A DNA stretch of 64,000 nt from Archaeoglobus neptunius (lineage in GTDB: Archaea > Halobacteriota > Archaeoglobi > Archaeoglobales > Archaeoglobaceae): positions 1 to 64,000 of the forward strand of contig NZ_JAEKIW010000009.1 of NCBI RefSeq assembly GCF_016757965.1. The letters are read 5' to 3'. Shown here piece by piece: positions 16,636-24,491 of this stretch (position 1 is the stretch's first letter; every line of letters begins with the position of its first letter). The notes beneath the pieces are model-generated. The model had not been told where the DNA came from, searched no databases, and was given only the letters and a program-made list of their open reading frames with translations. The position numbers and the translations under genes were made by a program.

Positions 16636-17058
16636 CTAATCCCTGCATATGAGCAAGTTTGATCTGGACCTTTTCAGCAGCACCTCACATGGATCCTTTC
16701 TGAAAAGTCCCGAGATCGACCTCTTCATGCCAACCACTATCAGGTCTGGATGCATCTCCTTTTCGAGAATCAGTACCCTGTCTGCGTACTTTCCAAAGGA
16801 TACCTTGACATCTGAAACTGTAAAACCAGCATTCTCAAGTTCCTGCTTGTACTTTTCCAGTTTCTCCATGGTGTGAGAGATCAGCCTGTGATACGAGCTC
16901 AGCTCCTTCTCCTCCGAAACGAAGGGTGGAATCTCCATTTCACGTATGTACAGAATTGAAACCTCTCCCCTTAAACCGTCCTCTGCCAGTTCAAGCAATT
17001 TTTTAAATGCTGTTTTGCCTCTCTCTGTGTCATCCAGAATTAAGAGGATTTTTTGCAT
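16636..17058 (-). CDS. universal stress protein (UspA) family
   Basis: A 140-residue single Usp domain: beta strand KILLILDDTERGKTAFKKLLELA, a helical insert, then PDLIVVGMKRSISGLFRKDP. The C-terminal nucleotide loop lacks the usual G-2X-G-9X-G(S/T) glycines, so it is probably of the non-ATP-binding kind. AGGGAGGGG precedes the start. Usp genes are often coupled to transporters and may bind or regulate them; here it sits between the DUF22-like gene (11 nt) and the TauE exporter (1 nt). Confidence 0.82.
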   Translation of the reverse strand: MQKILLILDDTERGKTAFKKLLELAEDGLRGEVSILYIREMEIPPFVSEEKELSSYHRLISHTMEKLEKYKQELENAGFTVSDVKVSFGKYADRVLILEKEMHPDLIVVGMKRSISGLFRKDPCEVLLKRSRSNLLICRD

Positions 17059-17069
17059 TTCCCCTCCCT

Positions 17070-18395
17070 CTACTGCAATCCCTCAACATACCCCATCAGC
17101 TCTTTCTCGGACATCCTGACGAATTTGTTGTATATCTCTCTAACCTTCTCAAGCGAGCTTATCTCCACCTTGTAAAAGTTTATCACTCCTATAAGATCTC
17201 CTTTTTCAATATTGCCGTCAAAAATCGGAAGAAATGCAGCCTCTCTAACCTTTCCACCCTCCTCGACCTTCCAGGGTGTCTCGCACACGAGGTCAACCAT
17301 GACACCATCGGAGTGGCGCATCGTCTGCAGAGGGTAGACGATGGTGTTGGGCGGGACTTCAATCTCCCTTATTCTCACCTTGACAGTTTTGCCTGCCTTA
17401 AGATTTATGTTCTCATCTGCAACTAAAACCTCCCACCTTGCAATCGGACTCCTTTTGTATCCGTAAGGCCTGATTGCTACATCTTTCCGAACAATTTTGT
17501 CTCCTTCTCTGTAAACTATCCGGAAACTCTGATCATCCCTGTTCAACACCAGCGGTGCAAGCTTCCCGACTCCTACGTAGTACACGTTTACAACACCGAT
17601 GAGGTCTCCCTTTTCAATTCTCCCATCCTCAAATGCGAGAAAAATTGCCTGGTGTATTTTCTTAGCTTCTTCAACCTTCGCTGGCTTTCCCAGATGCACA
17701 ACATCAACGACTGTGCCAAATGGATTTCGAGTTATCGATAAAGGCACGACGACTGTGTTGGGGGGTAGTTCGATTTCTCTTATCTTCACCCTTAAAACGT
17801 CGCCTGCCCTGAATTCCACGTCTTCATCTGCAACTAAAACCTCCCAAACCCCGACATTTGTTCTTGTGTACCCAAAGACCTTTGTCCTTATCCTTTTTCT
17901 CCTTATCTCGCTGTTGTGCCTCCAGGTAATCTTCGCCTCGACGAACTCCTCCCGCAGTTCGACTTTTTTAGGCTTCAGGTTGAGGAGTTTTGATAGAAGT
18001 CCGGTTTTTATAAAAAAGACTTTGAGAACCCCTACAATATCTCCCTCCTCAATAACCCCGCTATCTACGGGCAGGAACAGAACCTTGTTAATGCACTTTT
18101 CGTCCTCGACCTTTGACGGCATTCCGCATTCAATCACGTCAAGAACCGTGCCAAGGGCATGCCTCATTATGTGCAGCGGACCCACCATCGTGTCTCCTGG
18201 CAGTGTGAAGGGATTTATCTCGACAATAACAGGCTTCCCGGCCTCCACCTTAATGCTTTCCCTCGCTATAAGTGTTTTCCATTGGGTAACGGGAGTCATC
18301 CTGTAGCCGAATGGCTTCAATTCCGTGTTGAATCTCTCTCTCCTTCCGCCTACTTTATCGACCCAGTAATTCATCCTGACCTTCACTGCTATCAC
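17070..18395 (-). CDS. triple-repeat protein, DUF22-like
   Basis: A 441-residue soluble protein made of three similar units of about 140 residues. Each contains a segment like WxxLVADExxxxxAGxxxxVxIxExxxPxxTxVxPL, then V-x-DVV, and ends with F-x-DGxIEKGDLIGVxNxYxV. I believe this is the archaeal family DUF22; function is unknown. No membrane segment or cysteine-rich site is present. The start is GTG at 18395 with a TATA-like TTAATAAA about 25 nt upstream, so it may have its own promoter inside the run. It sits between a PAS histidine kinase gene and the UspA gene. Confidence 0.6.
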   Translation of the reverse strand: MIAVKVRMNYWVDKVGGRRERFNTELKPFGYRMTPVTQWKTLIARESIKVEAGKPVIVEINPFTLPGDTMVGPLHIMRHALGTVLDVIECGMPSKVEDEKCINKVLFLPVDSGVIEEGDIVGVLKVFFIKTGLLSKLLNLKPKKVELREEFVEAKITWRHNSEIRRKRIRTKVFGYTRTNVGVWEVLVADEDVEFRAGDVLRVKIREIELPPNTVVVPLSITRNPFGTVVDVVHLGKPAKVEEAKKIHQAIFLAFEDGRIEKGDLIGVVNVYYVGVGKLAPLVLNRDDQSFRIVYREGDKIVRKDVAIRPYGYKRSPIARWEVLVADENINLKAGKTVKVRIREIEVPPNTIVYPLQTMRHSDGVMVDLVCETPWKVEEGGKVREAAFLPIFDGNIEKGDLIGVINFYKVEISSLEKVREIYNKFVRMSEKELMGYVEGLQ

Positions 18396-18431
18396 CGTCT
18401 ACTGAGTATGTCATGTTTATTAAGGTATATT

Positions 18432-19412
18432 TTAAAAATTTTGTGCTGGAAACTCGATTAGAAAAGAAGCGCCCTTTTCGAAACCTTCCTCAAGCCTGAT
18501 GCAAGCTCCGTAAGTTTCAAGTAGTTTTCTCACAATATAAAGACCCAATCCGCTGCCCGATCCGGAAGTGACACCCCTTTCAAAAATTCCTTCTTTCATA
18601 CCTTCAGGAATGCCAGTACCGTTATCTCTGACTCTTATGTATATTTTGTCATCCTCCCACACCTCTATCTGGATCTCACTGGCTCCACCGTGCTTTATGG
18701 CATTTCCAATGAGATTCTCGAAAACGCTGTAAATACCGTCATTAGCTCTGACCTCTGCGTCGCCTATCAGCTCGATTTTAATATCATGACCCTTTGCGAC
18801 CTCTTCAACAACCTCACTTATTTTGTAGGTATCCGTAATACCATCACTGGCCAGTTCGAGGGCTTTTATTTTCCCGATAAGCTCTGTTCCTTTTTCTATA
18901 CTCTCTCTGATTTTTGAGAGTAACTCTTTGTTGAAACTTTCCTCCAGAATCTCGGTGTACGAGTATATGCTGGTGAACACGTTAAGTATATCGTGCCTCA
19001 TAACGCTGTTCAGAAATTTGAGATGGTTCAGGAGGTCATTAATTTTTTCCTGCATTTCTATTCTGTCTGAAACATCGGTAAAGATCAGAACATAGTGTTT
19101 CTCTTTGCCGCTACCTACCACGCTGAATCTGACCTCATTCCACTGATATCCATCCTTTTTAATGGCTTTAATCAGGAGCGGGTATGGTATTTTGTCAATA
19201 CCTCCTTTCAGGGCTTTTTTAAAAGAATTGACTACCAGATCTTTACTGTCGGGATGAATGGCGGCGAAAGGATCTTTTTCGAAGTTATCCGGGTTAATCC
19301 CGGTTTTCTTGACTATTCTGTTGTTGATATATAAGAGCTTCCCACCAGAGTCGAAAATTGCAATTCCTGCTGGGAGATCATCAATTATCCTTTTCCAGTC
19401 TATCATTGACAA
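18432..19412 (-). CDS. PAS-domain sensor histidine kinase (soluble)
   Basis: A 326-residue cytoplasmic kinase. A PAS domain (about 8-125, from LPAGIAIFDSGGKLLYINN to IFTDVSDRIE) precedes the His box VMRHDILNVFTSIYSY and an ATPase domain with N box FENLIGNAIKHG, G1 VRDNGTGIPEG and G2 GSGSGLGLYIVRKLLE. There are no membrane helices and no receiver gene next to it, as in many archaeal orphan kinases. It starts 36 nt after the RuBisCO stop on the same strand, so it may be co-transcribed with it. Confidence 0.9.
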   Translation of the reverse strand: MSMIDWKRIIDDLPAGIAIFDSGGKLLYINNRIVKKTGINPDNFEKDPFAAIHPDSKDLVVNSFKKALKGGIDKIPYPLLIKAIKKDGYQWNEVRFSVVGSGKEKHYVLIFTDVSDRIEMQEKINDLLNHLKFLNSVMRHDILNVFTSIYSYTEILEESFNKELLSKIRESIEKGTELIGKIKALELASDGITDTYKISEVVEEVAKGHDIKIELIGDAEVRANDGIYSVFENLIGNAIKHGGASEIQIEVWEDDKIYIRVRDNGTGIPEGMKEGIFERGVTSGSGSGLGLYIVRKLLETYGACIRLEEGFEKGASFLIEFPAQNF

Positions 19413-19448
19413 TGGTGCATAACTGTGAAATAAAATGCTTGCGGAATG

Positions 19449-20768
19449 TTAAACCGGTGTTGTCTTTCCCCACTTTTCAAGTGCTCTTTTGAGCTCTGCG
19501 TGCTTCTCAGCGTAATCTTCCAGCGGAATGTTCTGGAATATGGCGTAGAGTGCCTGCCTGACTGCTCTGGCACCTGCCAGAGGGCCATCAGGGTGACCGA
19601 GAGTTCCGCCACCGACCTGTATCACAATATCGCCTCCAAGTGCCTCGATCACCGGTTTCAGGTTGCCCGGATGCAGTCCACCCGAGGAGACGGGCATTGC
19701 CGGTTTTATGTGGTAGAATTCCTGCCTCATATGGTAAACGTCCCCGTTTTCTGGCTCGAAAACATCCTTGCTGAAAACTCTGGCGTACTGTACAACCTCC
19801 CTCCTGCCACCTTCGAGCTTTCCTGCCCCTGCAGTACCAACATGAAGCTGGTCGATACCTATTATGCGGTAAAGCTTTGCCAGAACGAACATCGAGATCC
19901 CGTGAGATGGATTTCTGGTAAATGCAGCATGCATGGCCCTGTGACCGTGAATAGCAAGTCCGTAATCTCCGGCAAGGTCTCTGATGTACTCCAGAGCTCC
20001 CCACCCTGTAACAACGACATCAACCATCACGTACGGATTTCCGAGTTCCGCAACGAGCTTGAGTCTTCTCTCCATCTCGCGAATGTCGGATGTTATGTTT
20101 GCAAACCACACCTTCTTTTCTCCAGTCTCACTCTCCACCCTTTCTATTACTCTCATTATCCTGTTTGCCCTCTCCTCAAATCTGCAGTAGTCGGGACTGG
20201 TGAGGTTCTCGTCGTCCTTTATGTAGTCCATTCCCCCGCTCAGCAGATCATAGGCAAGTTTCTCCACCTCTTCGGGAGAGTATCCCACCTTTGGTTTTGG
20301 CACGGTTCCGACTATCGGCCTGTCCTTAACCCCGAATATTTTTCTGACCCCGTCTCTACCCATTCCCGGTCCTTTAAAACCTTTCAGGAACTTTTCCGGG
20401 AAATATAGGTCTTCCAGCCTCAGGCCGGCGACCCTCTTCATTCCGAAAACGTTTCCGGCAATTGATGCGAGCAATCCCGGCATGTTGTGCAGTTCGAACA
20501 GTTCAACGGGATAGGCAATCTTCACGATCCATGAATCACCCGTTCTGTGAAAATCGTAGGCTCTGGCGGAAAGATCTTTGACCCTCTTTTCATCATACCA
20601 GTTGTAGAGGGTTGTCCAGGTTCCGGTGCTGCTCTCGGCAGCAACAGCACCTGCCGCATCTTCAATGCTGAAACCTCCGGCGGGTTGAATTCTGAAAACC
20701 GCAATTACATTCTCTCTCAGATCGGGTTCATAGCTTCTGTCAACGTACTCCCCATACATCTCGAACAT
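19449..20768 (-). CDS. rbcL: form III ribulose-bisphosphate carboxylase large chain
   Basis: A 439-residue RuBisCO. Active-site motifs are intact: KPK (158-160), the carbamylated Lys in GGMDYIKDDENLTS (KDDE at 184-187), HGHRAMHAAFTR, SSGGLHPG and GGGTLGHPDGP. Length and the absence of a small-subunit gene fit archaeal form III, which uses ribulose bisphosphate made from nucleoside monophosphates; the other genes of that AMP pathway are not in the window. A TATA element at about 20791-20799 gives a leaderless start at 20768. A histidine kinase gene follows 36 nt downstream. Confidence 0.96.
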   Translation of the reverse strand: MFEMYGEYVDRSYEPDLRENVIAVFRIQPAGGFSIEDAAGAVAAESSTGTWTTLYNWYDEKRVKDLSARAYDFHRTGDSWIVKIAYPVELFELHNMPGLLASIAGNVFGMKRVAGLRLEDLYFPEKFLKGFKGPGMGRDGVRKIFGVKDRPIVGTVPKPKVGYSPEEVEKLAYDLLSGGMDYIKDDENLTSPDYCRFEERANRIMRVIERVESETGEKKVWFANITSDIREMERRLKLVAELGNPYVMVDVVVTGWGALEYIRDLAGDYGLAIHGHRAMHAAFTRNPSHGISMFVLAKLYRIIGIDQLHVGTAGAGKLEGGRREVVQYARVFSKDVFEPENGDVYHMRQEFYHIKPAMPVSSGGLHPGNLKPVIEALGGDIVIQVGGGTLGHPDGPLAGARAVRQALYAIFQNIPLEDYAEKHAELKRALEKWGKTTPV

Positions 20769-20843
20769 GATCAGTCTTCTTTACCAAACGTTTAAATCTT
20801 TTCCATTTTTGGAAATTTTCGGAGTTTTGGCCATCTGTTCTGT

Positions 20844-20882
20844 CTCCGGCAATTTAATTAAACTCTCCGGAAAGCGGAGATT
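20844..20882 (+). promoter_or_regulatory. radical SAM gene promoter with repeats and hairpin
   Basis: AATTTAATTAAA (20851-20862) is the TATA element for the ATG at 20883. It is flanked by two copies of CTCCGG (20844-20849 and 20865-20870). The second copy also forms an inverted repeat, CTCCG-GAAAG-CGGAG (20865-20879). The arrangement could be a repressor site or a short 5' hairpin. Confidence 0.4.
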
Positions 20883-21866
20883 ATGCCGGATATCGTTCAG
20901 GTTGAGGTTTCCACAAAATGTCAGCTTAACTGCCTCATGTGTCCCCTTTCCGCCTTCAAAGATGTATGGACTGGAAAGAATATGGAAATGGACGTATTCC
21001 TGTCAATTCCATTCAAAAGGTTTCGCTATGCGCACCTTCAGGGATGGGGAGAACCCCTGCTTAATCCCTCTATCGGAGATATGATTGAGCTGGCATCGAA
21101 GTACTGCAGTGTTGGTTTGACCACCAACGGTCTGCTCATTGAAAAGCACATCGATACCCTGCTCAAAACAGACCTTGTTGCTGTTTCAGTTGGGGGTGGA
21201 AAGGCGTCAGTGCACGAAGATGTCAGGAAAAGCAGTCTTGAGAAGATCCTGAATGGGATAAAAACGCTATCGGAACAGCGAGTAAACAAAAGACCTAGAA
21301 TCGTTATACCAACCCTTATGCTCAGAAACACCATCAAAAGCCTTCCCCAACTCATCGACCTCGCCCATCAGCACGGGGCAGATGAGGTCATAGCGAACAA
21401 CTTTGATTACATCCCCACTCGTCATCATGCGAGGTTCAGGGTTTTCGGGACTAAGGCGAGTCCTGAAGTTGAGGAAGCAATCAGTGAGGCAGAAAAAAGG
21501 GCAGAAGAGCTTGGAATTGGTTTCACAGCCAGACCGAGAGTTATGGAAGAGGCTCTCGTCTGTGCGGAGAATCCCGTGAATAACTGTCTTGTGACGGTTG
21601 ATGGTAAAATCGCCCCCTGTGTTTATCTGCATTTGCCAACTTCATCGGATTACATTTCGAGGTACTTTGAAGGCAGGGAGTTTCTGGTTCCGAAGGTGTA
21701 CTTCGGTACGGTGCAGGATTTTGACAGAGTGTGGGGAAATCGAAACTACCGAACTTTCAGAAGGATGTTTGAAAGGAGGCTTTCCCTTCTGAGGCAGTTT
21801 TTCTCCTTCAGCCCCTCACCACTGCCTGACGTGTGCAAAACCTGCTACAAGGCATACTCAGTGTAA
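20883..21866 (+). CDS. radical SAM protein with C-terminal cysteine cluster
   Basis: A 327-residue radical SAM enzyme. The SAM-binding cluster is CQLNCLMC (Cys 13, 17, 20), with a GWGEPLLNP segment and a TTNGLLI strand typical of the barrel. Further cysteines near the C-terminus (VCAENPVNNC, IAPCVYLH and DVCKTCYKA) suggest a SPASM-like auxiliary cluster domain. The substrate is not known. It is divergent from the RuBisCO gene across 114 nt and overlaps the convergent beta-propeller gene by 9 nt. Confidence 0.88.
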   Translation: MPDIVQVEVSTKCQLNCLMCPLSAFKDVWTGKNMEMDVFLSIPFKRFRYAHLQGWGEPLLNPSIGDMIELASKYCSVGLTTNGLLIEKHIDTLLKTDLVAVSVGGGKASVHEDVRKSSLEKILNGIKTLSEQRVNKRPRIVIPTLMLRNTIKSLPQLIDLAHQHGADEVIANNFDYIPTRHHARFRVFGTKASPEVEEAISEAEKRAEELGIGFTARPRVMEEALVCAENPVNNCLVTVDGKIAPCVYLHLPTSSDYISRYFEGREFLVPKVYFGTVQDFDRVWGNRNYRTFRRMFERRLSLLRQFFSFSPSPLPDVCKTCYKAYSV

Positions 21867-22799
21867 GCTGTACAGTGACAGGCTTTTGTTACTCACGGCA
21901 ACCAGCCCATCCCCGAATTTCAGAGGCACACCGTCAACTTTGAGCCTTTCTTCAGTTTCACCATTCTCGGATAGAACAAGTATGGTATTCTTCGCACCGA
22001 CGTACATCCTGTCCTCGCAGTGCAGACTCACTGCCGGGGCATCAAGGGTTTTTTCCCACAGGACTTCGCCATCCTTAGTTATACATCTCAGCAGATTTCC
22101 GGACGATAAAAGTACAAACTCCCTCCCAGCGCTGACATCCGGGTTGCTGGCATGGATTCTCCATATCTCCGTCACATTATTGTTCAGTTCAAATAATATC
22201 GCTTCATTCCTATTTAGCACGATCACACCATTTCCAAAAGCCACCAGTTTTTTCACCGGGATGCTGAAAGTCCATTTGGGCTCCCCTTTCCTGCTGAAAA
22301 CGTACAGGTACCGATCAGTTCCAGCTATTATCCGGTCTTTGAGGAAAAGGAAGTCCTCCACCCTCCCGGCAACTCTTTTTTGAAATACTCTCTTCCTTTT
22401 GTGGGTGTAAACGTAAACGTACTCGTTCATGAATTCTGTACCGGCCGCCACAACGTCATTCCCGAGTTTTACGGCCGTTACATCTTCAGGTCTCCATCCC
22501 AGGCTTGCGGTCGTCGCAAACTGGTGTTCCCACAGCAGCTCTCCGTCGATTGTGTACAGGTAGAGCTTACCATCCATGAAGTTCGTTCCCACGGCTGCGA
22601 GTGATTGCCCAGCATCCAGTGCGGTTATGGCAACATCACCGTAGGGATCTCTGTAGAAGGTTGTGTGCATATCATGTCTCCATGAAAGCCCATCTAAATC
22701 GAAGCACAGGAGTCTGTTTCCTGAACTTACCAGAATGTGATCTTCAGCGATGGTTATACCGGATATTTCTCCTGTATTATACTTCCAGAGCCTGTACAT
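21858..22799 (-). CDS. beta-propeller repeat protein (PQQ/WD-like), cytoplasmic
   Basis: A 313-residue protein made of about seven repeats, each with a pattern such as ITIAEDHILVSSGNRLLCFDLDG, VGTNFMDGKLYLYTIDGELLWEH and LKDRIIAGTDRYLYVFSRKGEPKW. Aromatic and 'D/K-G-E-LW' turns are typical of PQQ-like or WD beta-propellers. There is no signal peptide, so it should be cytoplasmic and act as a binding scaffold. No catalytic residues are evident. It may form a unit with the convergent radical SAM gene or stand alone; function unknown. Confidence 0.7.
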   Translation of the reverse strand: MYRLWKYNTGEISGITIAEDHILVSSGNRLLCFDLDGLSWRHDMHTTFYRDPYGDVAITALDAGQSLAAVGTNFMDGKLYLYTIDGELLWEHQFATTASLGWRPEDVTAVKLGNDVVAAGTEFMNEYVYVYTHKRKRVFQKRVAGRVEDFLFLKDRIIAGTDRYLYVFSRKGEPKWTFSIPVKKLVAFGNGVIVLNRNEAILFELNNNVTEIWRIHASNPDVSAGREFVLLSSGNLLRCITKDGEVLWEKTLDAPAVSLHCEDRMYVGAKNTILVLSENGETEERLKVDGVPLKFGDGLVAVSNKSLSLYSLH

Positions 22800-22804
22800 G
22801 GTCT

Positions 22805-22838
22805 CAAAAGTTTAAAAAAGATTAAAAAATTTGGGGAA
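22805..22838 (-). terminator. T-tracts ending yeiH-1; also promoter of the propeller gene
   Basis: On the minus strand the yeiH-1 stop is followed by runs of T (TTTTTTAATCTTTTTT). They would act as an archaeal T-tract terminator. The same AT-rich run supplies TATA-like sequence about 25 nt upstream of the propeller gene start at 22799. Confidence 0.45.
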
Positions 22839-22840
22839 GT

Positions 22841-24385
22841 TCAGCCGCCCCAGCCTGCTGTTGACCAGTACCAGCCGAGCACGAAGATCGACATCAGGGC
22901 TCCGAGTATGACGTTCACTATTGCTCCTGAGGAGAATGCGATCCACGGATTCTTGCCCGTTGCAGCAAGCTCTCTGAATCTCGTTGTAAGACCAATGCTG
23001 AAGAACGTGAATATGAACGTCCATGTTCTCATTGTTTTTATCGGTGCGACGAGCAGAGGTTTCATCTGGCTTGTGTAGACATCCATCGGCACTCCGACTG
23101 TCAGGATGGTTATGAACAGAGATGCCACGAAGAAACCGAGGACGAACTTTGGAAATCTCCACCAGATCTCCATTGCTGACGGTTTCTGCCCGGTTTCCTC
23201 CACTTCCCACCTTGTTGTGGCAATGATCGCCATCACGAAGGCCCAGAGACCGATCCAGATATCTCTGCCTATAACCTTCATCAGTGTGAAGGTTCTGATG
23301 GCTATGTCATCAACATCAACGCCAAGAGACTTTGCATGAGCGATTGCCTGCGCAACGGTCTGTCCTGTTCCGAAAACAATGGCGTTTGGCGGTAAGTTGG
23401 CGAATATGCTGCCATACGCAGCAGCCGCAGCAAATCCTGCTGCATCTGCAAACTCAGACGTTCCGATCCACGCTCCCGCAACACCCGGATGGAGGACAAG
23501 AGCTCTGCTGATGAGCGGAAGTGCGAAGATCATGATTATGGCCCAGACGATGACCGTGGTGATACCCATTGCAGCATGCTCTTTTCTGGCCCTAACCGCA
23601 GCCGACATCGCAATTGATGCCGAAACACCACAGACAGCTCCTCCAGCTCCAAGTACCGATGCAAAGCGCCTGTCCATTCCCAGAACCTTCGTTCCTACGA
23701 GGTATATTGTCACGAATGTTGAAACCGCTATTACCGTCGCCTGTATGAAGGCCACTGGTCCGGCGTATATGATCAGGGTGAACGGCAGCGTCGCACCGAG
23801 CAGGACGATACCGGTCTTAATATAGTATTCCACTCTGAACCCCGCATCCATCCACCTCGGCAGTATGTTCATGTTGCCTATAACCAGACCCACGATCAGT
23901 GCGAACAGTGGCGCTTCCAGGTTGTAGTGGTGCGCTGTTTCGTTTGCTGAAAACACGGCTATCAATACAGAGAATATATACACGAAGATGAACGCAGGCA
24001 CAAACTCGCTAGGTTTGAATCCCAGAATCGCACTGCTTATTGTGAACACCACCAGCCAGAAGATGAAGTTGGCGAAGTACCACCCTGCCTTTGCTGCAAA
24101 GTGCTGCCCCAGTATTGCATATCCCTCAGGTGTAAAGCTCCACTTGGGGGGATATACCGCCAGTGGTTTGAGTGTGCCTCCTGTGTAGTACAGTGCCGCC
24201 GCCAGTATGATTACGATGAAGGCCATCCACACTGCCCACCAGTCCTCTGTTTTCCAGAGAGTCTGCCATCCTCTTACCACTTCGACCCTGATCTCTTCCT
24301 CGAAACCGCATGCGGCGCATCTCCAGAGATCTTCGAGTTTTGCCATTGATTCTCCACATTTCGGACACTTTTTCTCATCACCCAT
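22841..24385 (-). CDS. YeiH/UPF0324 family transporter with N-terminal zinc ribbon
   Basis: A 514-residue membrane protein of the UPF0324 (YeiH, putative sulfate exporter) family, unusually long. The first ~35 residues form a zinc ribbon (CPKCGESM then CAACGFEEE). About 12 membrane helices follow, with an additional N-terminal pair not present in the second copy. Family-defining segments are LEAPLFALIVGLVIGN, the glycine/cysteine motif GAGGAVCGVSASIAMSAAV, and FTFFSIGLTTRFRELA. I start at ATG 24385, preceded by GAGAGGTGG; an in-frame TTG at 24400 is weaker. It is downstream of the membrane sensor gene, separated by a 103-nt region with three TGACG repeats. Confidence 0.85.
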   Translation of the reverse strand: MGDEKKCPKCGESMAKLEDLWRCAACGFEEEIRVEVVRGWQTLWKTEDWWAVWMAFIVIILAAALYYTGGTLKPLAVYPPKWSFTPEGYAILGQHFAAKAGWYFANFIFWLVVFTISSAILGFKPSEFVPAFIFVYIFSVLIAVFSANETAHHYNLEAPLFALIVGLVIGNMNILPRWMDAGFRVEYYIKTGIVLLGATLPFTLIIYAGPVAFIQATVIAVSTFVTIYLVGTKVLGMDRRFASVLGAGGAVCGVSASIAMSAAVRARKEHAAMGITTVIVWAIIMIFALPLISRALVLHPGVAGAWIGTSEFADAAGFAAAAAYGSIFANLPPNAIVFGTGQTVAQAIAHAKSLGVDVDDIAIRTFTLMKVIGRDIWIGLWAFVMAIIATTRWEVEETGQKPSAMEIWWRFPKFVLGFFVASLFITILTVGVPMDVYTSQMKPLLVAPIKTMRTWTFIFTFFSIGLTTRFRELAATGKNPWIAFSSGAIVNVILGALMSIFVLGWYWSTAGWGG

Positions 24386-24439
24386 TCTACCACCTCTCAA
24401 CTACCTCGCTTCCAACCAACGAATCCCACATTCATAACT

Positions 24440-24491
24440 CGGATTTTAATAAATATTAGAATATCGTCAAAAAAAGCGTCAAATAGCGTCA
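24440..24491 (-). promoter_or_regulatory. yeiH-1 promoter with three TGACG direct repeats
   Basis: On the minus strand TGACG occurs at 24491-24487, 24481-24477 and 24469-24465, that is with spacings of 10 and 12 nt, about one helical turn. The TATA-like AATATTTATTAAAA lies just downstream (about 24458-24445), and the yeiH-1 ATG at 24385 is about 60 nt further. The position upstream of the TATA box is that of an activator array. Confidence 0.5.

Noticed and set aside
19446-20408. 320-codon open frame opposite the RuBisCO gene
   Set aside because: RuBisCO motifs on the other strand are intact; this frame is a by-product of its codon use.
24465-24491. CRISPR-like short repeats
   Set aside because: The TGACG units are only 5 nt with 5-7 nt between them; this suits a protein-binding array, not a CRISPR.
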